This document shows, piece after piece, positions 1-3,037 of a stretch of DNA of 5,651 nucleotides (position 1 is its first letter; each line of letters starts with the position of its first letter). Location of the stretch: assembly GCA_021736565.1 (NCBI GenBank), contig JAIPFO010000260.1, positions 1 through 5,651 on the forward strand, read 5' to 3'. This DNA is from Phycisphaerae bacterium. Lineage in GTDB: Bacteria > Planctomycetota > Phycisphaerae > Sedimentisphaerales > SM23-30. Under the pieces are notes generated by a model that worked only from the letters and a program-made list of their open reading frames with translations, made no database searches and was not told where the DNA came from. The position numbers and the translations under genes were made by a program.

Positions 1-713
1 ATGCCAATGGCATTACTGCCGCCGCCGACACAGGCCACCACCATACTGGGCAATCGTCCGAGTCGCTCCAGGCACTGCCGGCGGGTTTCTTCGCCGATCA
101 CCTTCTGGAAATAGCGCACGATCGACGGGTACGGGTGCGGGCCCGCGGCGGTACCGAACAGATAAAAGGTATCATCGACATGTCCCGTCCAGTAACGCAG
201 CGCATCGTTGATGGCGTCTTTGAGGGTGCCGCTGGCCCCATCAACCGGGATCACCTCGGCACCCAACAGCCGCATTTTCTGCACATTGGGCCTCTGCCGT
301 TCGATATCGACCCTGCCCATAAAGATCTTCACTTCCATCCCCATCATCGCCCCGATCGTCGCGGTCGCCAGGCCATGCTGGCCGGCCCCGGTCTCGGCGA
401 TGAGCTTCTTTTTTCCCATGTATTTGGCCAAAAGACCCTGGCCCAGGGTATTATTGAGCTTATGGGCACCGCCGTGCATCAAATCTTCCCGCTTGAGGAA
501 CACCCGGGCGCCCACCCGGGCGCTCAGTGCAGGGCTTTCATAAAGCGATGTCGGCCGTCCGGCGTAATCTTCCAGCAGGACCTTCAGCTCAGCGCAAAAT
601 GTAGGATCATTGCGATATTTTTCAAACGCCGCCTCCATCTCTTCCAACGCCGGCATCAGCACTTCCGGTACATAATAGCCGCCAAACTGACCATATCGCC
701 CTTCGTTTTTCAT
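1..713 (-). CDS. trpB: Tryptophan synthase beta chain, N-terminal 237 codons (3' end outside window)
   Basis: TrpB is the PLP enzyme that condenses indole with L-serine to give L-tryptophan, normally in an alpha2-beta2 complex with TrpA in the cytosol. The frame starts at the ATG at 713-711 and stays open to the window edge. The protein begins MKNEGRYGQFGGYYVPE, a typical TrpB start. KREDLMHGGAHKLNN (residues 74-88) carries the PLP-binding lysine, K85. ETGAGQHG (107-114) carries the catalytic glutamate, E107. GTAAGPHPYP (187-196) and the PLP-phosphate loop GGGSNAIG (230-237) follow. The HGGAHK wording matches the ordinary TrpB1 class. The start is supported by GGAG at 723-720, six bases upstream. 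TrpB is usually about 400 residues, so roughly 40% is missing. It lies 112 bases downstream of serC on the same strand, so co-transcription is possible. No defects are seen in the visible part; trpA cannot be seen. Confidence 0.96.
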   Translation of the reverse strand, partial: MKNEGRYGQFGGYYVPEVLMPALEEMEAAFEKYRNDPTFCAELKVLLEDYAGRPTSLYESPALSARVGARVFLKREDLMHGGAHKLNNTLGQGLLAKYMGKKKLIAETGAGQHGLATATIGAMMGMEVKIFMGRVDIERQRPNVQKMRLLGAEVIPVDGASGTLKDAINDALRYWTGHVDDTFYLFGTAAGPHPYPSIVRYFQKVIGEETRRQCLERLGRLPSMVVACVGGGSNAIG

Positions 714-736
714 TCTTAGCTCCAACTTAATCGCGG

Positions 737-789
737 CCCGGTGGGCACAAATTAATCCCATCCCCCCGGGCGGGCCTCAGCCCACCCGG
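737..789 (-). other. GC-rich hairpin with an alternative pairing partner, serC-trpB gap
   Basis: Positions 766-775 and 780-789 form a 10-bp inverted repeat around a four-base loop. One position is a G.U pair in minus-strand RNA. The arm 780-789 is also complementary, with one mismatch, to 737-746, so two mutually exclusive helices are possible in a serC-trpB transcript. No T-run follows either helix on the minus strand, so a classical intrinsic terminator is not supported. The trpB Shine-Dalgarno (720-723) is outside both helices. A role in processing, transcript stability or attenuation is speculation. Confidence 0.4.
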
Positions 790-807
790 AAAAGACAGGG
801 AATTTTC

Positions 808-823
808 ATGATACGGGTATCAT
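808..823 (-). terminator. Short perfect hairpin just after the serC stop; possible weak terminator
   Basis: ATGATAC and GTATCAT are perfect 7-bp arms separated by two bases, beginning two bases after the serC stop codon at 828-826. On the minus strand the hairpin is followed by GAAAATTCCC, which is not a convincing U-tract. It may mark the serC 3' end or protect it from exonucleases. Intrinsic termination here is only weakly supported. Confidence 0.3.
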
Positions 824-825
824 TC

Positions 826-1914
826 TCAGCCATTCTTCTTGGCAAAATCCTGCATAAAGTCTACAAAGTCCTGCACCGAGGCCAGGTCCGTGGCATTATA
901 CATTGAAATCCGGATCCCGCCGATACTGCGATGTCCTTTAATGCCCACAAAACCCGCCGCCTGACCTTCGGTCACGAATTTCTTCTCGAGCTCTTCGGTC
1001 TGGAGGTTGAAGACAACATTCATCAACGAGCGATCGTCCGGGGCGATCGTATTGGTATAGAACCCGTCGGCAGAGTCGATGGCGTTATAGATCAGCTTGC
1101 CTTTTTCGTTATTCTGCTGCTCGATAGCGGCCACGCCCCCTTTACCCTTGATCCATTTGAGGACCAGGTTGACCATGTAGATCGCAAAGGTTGGCGGGGT
1201 ATTGAACAGCGAATTATTATCTGCATGTGTGCCATAACTCAAAATAGTGGGCAAGCCTTTATTGCACTTGGCCAGCATGTCATCACGAATGATCACAACC
1301 CCCAGCCCTGACGGTCCCAGGTTCTTCTGGGCCCCGGCGTAAATCACCCCAAACGGCGAGGGGTCAAACTTGCGTGACAGGATATCACTGGACATATCCC
1401 CTACCAGCGGCACATTGCCGGCATTCGGGAACGTTTTCCACTGCGTACCATAAATCGTATTATTGGAGGTGATGTGGCAATAAGCGGCTTTAGGGTCCAA
1501 ATCCAGGTCTGCCTGGGCAGGCATGGTCTTAAAAACGCCATCCACTTCGGTTGTCGCCGCCACCCGGCCTTTAGCAATAATATTGGCTTCCTTATACGCT
1601 TTTTTACCCCAGGTACCGGTAACGACATAGTCAGCGGATTCACCCGGTGCGATCAGATTCATCGGCACCATGGCAAACTGGTGACTGGCCCCGCCCTGCA
1701 GCAACAGCACCTTGTAGTTATCACCCAACCCCATCAATTCCTTGATCAGGTCGATCGTCCCCTGGTGAACGGCATCATATTCTTTAGTCCGATGTGATAT
1801 TTCCATCACACTGAGGCCCGTACCGCCAAAATCCATCATCTCATTACGAGCAATTTCCAGAACTTCCACCGGCATGGCTGCCGGACCGGCATAATAATTA
1901 TGAGGACGCGTCAT
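826..1914 (-). CDS. serC: Phosphoserine aminotransferase (SerC)
   Basis: SerC is a cytosolic class V PLP aminotransferase. It converts 3-phosphohydroxypyruvate and glutamate to O-phosphoserine and 2-oxoglutarate in serine synthesis, and acts on a related substrate in pyridoxal phosphate synthesis. The 362-residue product has normal family length. It begins with the typical NYYAGPAAMP (residues 6-15). SVMEISHR (35-42) contributes substrate-binding H41 and R42. QGGASHQF (73-80) binds the cofactor phosphate, and AGAQKNLGPSG (193-203) carries the PLP lysine, K197. HRSIGGIRISMYNA (328-341) is the C-terminal substrate-binding block. The ATG at 1914-1912 is preceded by AAGGAG at 1928-1923 with an eight-base spacer, a strong site that fixes the start. 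It is read away from the repressor operon, and trpB follows after 112 bases. SerC supplies serine, which is a TrpB substrate, so the order makes metabolic sense, but operon status is inferred. The gene appears intact. Confidence 0.98.
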   Translation of the reverse strand: MTRPHNYYAGPAAMPVEVLEIARNEMMDFGGTGLSVMEISHRTKEYDAVHQGTIDLIKELMGLGDNYKVLLLQGGASHQFAMVPMNLIAPGESADYVVTGTWGKKAYKEANIIAKGRVAATTEVDGVFKTMPAQADLDLDPKAAYCHITSNNTIYGTQWKTFPNAGNVPLVGDMSSDILSRKFDPSPFGVIYAGAQKNLGPSGLGVVIIRDDMLAKCNKGLPTILSYGTHADNNSLFNTPPTFAIYMVNLVLKWIKGKGGVAAIEQQNNEKGKLIYNAIDSADGFYTNTIAPDDRSLMNVVFNLQTEELEKKFVTEGQAAGFVGIKGHRSIGGIRISMYNATDLASVQDFVDFMQDFAKKNG

Positions 1915-1948
1915 CAGTCAGTCTCCTTGTGCCCATCCAGGCATCTTA

Positions 1949-1975
1949 AATATAGTGTCATAAGTCAGATGGCAA
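1949..1975 (-). promoter_or_regulatory. Weak candidate promoter for serC
   Basis: Read on the minus strand, TTGCCA (1975-1970) could serve as a -35 and TATATT (1954-1949) as a -10. The spacer is only 15 bases, and moving the -10 to TATTTA gives 17 bases at the cost of a poorer match. The position, about 40 bases upstream of the serC start, is reasonable. Nothing else in the upstream region looks better, but the match is not strong. Confidence 0.3.
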
Positions 1976-2108
1976 CCGGGCCTACACAGGCCGAAGCCAC
2001 CACAAAAACAACGGGGCACTGTACCCTATCGGCCCTGAAAAATCAAACTAATTAAGACGCAGACGCTAAAAGTGTGTACGATACTAATTTCTAACAAGAG
2101 GCTCCTTC

Positions 2109-2251
2109 TCATTAACACCTGGTTTCAACCAGGTGATAGTATGATTCTATCCGCCATCTCTCCCTCCTCTCCGCCGGGCCACGCCCGGCGGAGAGGAGGG
2201 AGAATTGTTATGAACGCCGCCAGACACCTGGATAAATCCAGGTGTTAATGA
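2109..2251. repeat. Nested palindromic element (MITE/BIME-like), 143 bp
   Basis: The ends are perfect 14-bp inverted repeats: TCATTAACACCTGG at 2109-2122 and its reverse complement at 2238-2251. Each end also carries its own small hairpin. CACCTGGTT/AACCAGGTG lies at 2116-2135 and CACCTGGAT/ATCCAGGTG at 2225-2244, each with a two-base minimal loop. In the middle, 2159-2178 and 2184-2203 form a perfect 20-bp GC-rich stem around five bases (21 bp if 2179 pairs with 2183). Its centre (2181) nearly coincides with the element's centre (2180). No coding frame or transposase is present. No immediate target-site duplication is clear, although GATACTA occurs at 2080-2086 and 2250-2256. No hairpin is followed by a good T-run. 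The best reading is a non-autonomous mobile or REP/BIME-type palindromic unit. A structured RNA or a cruciform protein-binding site are alternatives. Confidence 0.65.
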
Positions 2252-2340
2252 TACTATTTTGTTCTCCTAAGGAAGGGAACTACATTATTGTAAACCGTTA
2301 CATAGCAAGTAGTTATCTTGTGACAGAACTATATTTCGCA

Positions 2341-2388
2341 CACGTTAAAAGTCGACTTGCATCGTTTAAATCGTACTTTTAAGACGTG
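2341..2388. other. Long imperfect stem-loop upstream of the repressor promoter
   Basis: CACGT-TAAAAGT (2341-2352) pairs with ACTTTTA-AG-ACGTG (2375-2388). This gives 12 base pairs interrupted by a two-base bulge (2382-2383). Three further inner pairs (2353-2355 with 2371-2373) form across a one-base bulge, leaving a loop of about 15 bases. It is followed by A-rich sequence on the plus strand, so it is not a plus-strand terminator. A TATATT hexamer at 2330-2335 would place a transcription start right at the stem's left base, but no matching -35 is evident. Confidence 0.4.
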
Positions 2389-2418
2389 AAAAAGAGGCTT
2401 CAAATCCCGCCACGCCGT

Positions 2419-2440
2419 AAATGATGCGGGCATCGTTTTT
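2419..2440 (+). terminator. Hairpin plus short T-run, possible plus-strand terminator
   Basis: AAATGATG (2419-2426) and CATCGTTT (2431-2438) form an eight-pair stem with one G.U pair around a CGGG loop. The 3' arm runs into a stretch of five T residues (2436-2440), and an eight-T run follows at 2451-2458. No protein gene lies upstream on the plus strand, so if it terminates anything it would be an unannotated RNA from about 2341. The stem is AT-rich and modest, so this is a weak call. Confidence 0.3.
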
Positions 2441-2552
2441 GAAAGTCCTGTTTTTTTTGACGTGAGAGTTATTTTTTTTATTTCTTCTTATCCCTTATAT
2501 ATCAAGGAGTTATGTTATATTCATCGGTTCGATTGTTGCTTATTTCAAAAAA

Positions 2553-2570
2553 ATACGAAGGTCTTCGTTG
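2553..2570. promoter_or_regulatory. Upstream operator copy (O1) overlapping the -35
   Basis: ATACGAAG-GT-CTTCGTTG is an imperfect palindrome. It matches the downstream copy in its whole left half and in six of eight right-half positions. It covers the first three bases of the TTGACA box. Its centre is 21 bp, two helical turns, from the centre of the second copy, so two repressor dimers could bind the same DNA face. BlaI-family repressors bind paired dyads at their own promoters. The dyad here differs from the staphylococcal TACA/TGTA type, so the assignment rests on position and symmetry. Confidence 0.75.
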
Positions 2571-2596
2571 ACAATACGAAGTTCTTCGTATATACT
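2568..2596 (+). promoter_or_regulatory. Near-consensus sigma-70 promoter of the repressor/M56-LRR operon
   Basis: TTGACA (2568-2573) is a perfect -35. TATACT (2591-2596) is a one-mismatch -10, and the spacer is exactly 17 bases. Transcription should start near 2603, giving a leader of about 57 bases before the repressor ATG. An A-run (2546-2553) lies upstream and could add to strength. A promoter this strong, with operators covering both of its boxes, is what a tightly repressed and inducible operon would need. Confidence 0.85.
2574..2591. promoter_or_regulatory. Downstream operator copy (O2) filling the promoter spacer
   Basis: ATACGAAG-TT-CTTCGTAT is a perfect 8+8 palindrome around two bases. 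It occupies the entire spacer between -35 and -10 and the first base of the -10. A bound dimer would directly block RNA polymerase. As the perfect copy it is probably the higher-affinity site. It most likely binds the BlaI-like protein encoded downstream, which would make the operon autoregulated. Confidence 0.8.
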
Positions 2597-2659
2597 ATAG
2601 GTGTAGTTTGGATTTGAACTGTTACAATATGAGCACCCGCGTCAATATGGAGTAATGTT

Positions 2660-3037
2660 ATGGTGAAAGTTTTTAAGCAACCTACGGACAGGGAGTTGGA
2701 TATTCTTCGGACATTGTGGGAGAGAGGATCTTGTACGGTTCGACAGGTTCATGAGGTCATGGGTGATACCGGCTATACTACCACGCTCAAGCTGATGCAG
2801 ATCATGAGCGAAAAGGGGCTGGTGGTTCGCGATGAATCGCAGCGGACGCATATTTATCGCCCGGCCGAGGATGAAGCACATACCCAGGGTCAGCTTGTGG
2901 GGCATTTGATCGATAAGGCGTTTGGCGGGTCGGCGAAAAAGCTGGTGATTCAGGCATTGGCGGCCAATAAGGTGCCGGCCGATGAGCTTGAACGGGTTAA
3001 GAAAATGCTTGAGAAGATAGAAGGGAAGGAAAAATGA
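2660..3037 (+). CDS. BlaI/MecI/CopY-family winged-helix transcriptional repressor
   Basis: This is a 125-residue dimeric DNA-binding repressor, the usual length for BlaI/MecI (about 120-130). The N-terminal winged helix-turn-helix covers roughly residues 8-70. PTDRELDILRTLWERGSCTVRQVHE (8-32) is the family's opening helices, GYTTTLKLMQIMSEKGLV (38-55) the recognition-helix region, and HIYRPAE (64-70) the wing. The remainder, including GGSAKKLVIQAL (89-100), is the dimerisation region that in BlaI is cut to relieve repression. The Asn-Phe bond cleaved in staphylococcal BlaI is absent (no NF pair), so any cleavage site differs. The start at 2660 has GGAG at 2649-2652 with a seven-base spacer. 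The stop overlaps the next gene's ATG (ATGA at 3034-3037), indicating translational coupling. It probably represses its own operon through the palindromes at 2553-2591. Family identity is firm; the regulated signal is unknown, so no bla symbol is given. Confidence 0.93.
   Translation: MVKVFKQPTDRELDILRTLWERGSCTVRQVHEVMGDTGYTTTLKLMQIMSEKGLVVRDESQRTHIYRPAEDEAHTQGQLVGHLIDKAFGGSAKKLVIQALAANKVPADELERVKKMLEKIEGKEK

Larger units (their letters stand above)
1915..2659. other. Long divergent intergenic region between serC and the repressor gene
   Basis: This 745-base stretch separates two divergently read genes. It contains no convincing protein gene. From left to right it holds the serC leader with a weak promoter candidate, an unremarkable segment (about 1976-2108) with only a minor 5-bp hairpin at 1979-1992, the palindromic element (2109-2251), two stem-loops (2341-2440), an AT-rich segment with T-runs (2451-2458, 2472-2479), and the operator-promoter of the repressor operon (2553-2596). 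The length is generous for two promoters, consistent with an inserted element or an unannotated RNA. Confidence 0.8.

Noticed and set aside
135..719. Plus-strand open frame of 194 codons opposite trpB
   Set aside because: It is a shadow of trpB. The minus-strand frame carries all the TrpB motifs in order, while the plus-strand translation has no recognisable domain.
931..1311. Plus-strand open frame within serC (126 codons), with others at 1474-1797 and minus-strand 1401-1643
   Set aside because: These overlap the intact, fully recognisable serC in other frames and show no family features.
2006..2030. Minus-strand short stem followed by GTTGTTTTTG in the serC leader, as an attenuator
   Set aside because: The stem is only five pairs with a three-base loop and one G.U pair, which is too weak to claim.
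2159..2203. Central GC-rich hairpin read as an intrinsic terminator
   Set aside because: Neither strand has a T-run after the stem, and the flanking genes are divergent, so there is no upstream gene to terminate.
2109..2251. CRISPR array or attachment site
   Set aside because: The repeats are inverted and symmetrical rather than direct and regularly spaced, and no cas, integrase or tRNA gene is present in the window.
2512..2571. Small frame MLYSSVRLLLISKKYEGLR preceded by AAGGAG
   Set aside because: The Shine-Dalgarno is only two bases from the ATG, too close for normal initiation. The frame ends inside the operator/-35, and its second half is simply the palindromic operator read as codons.
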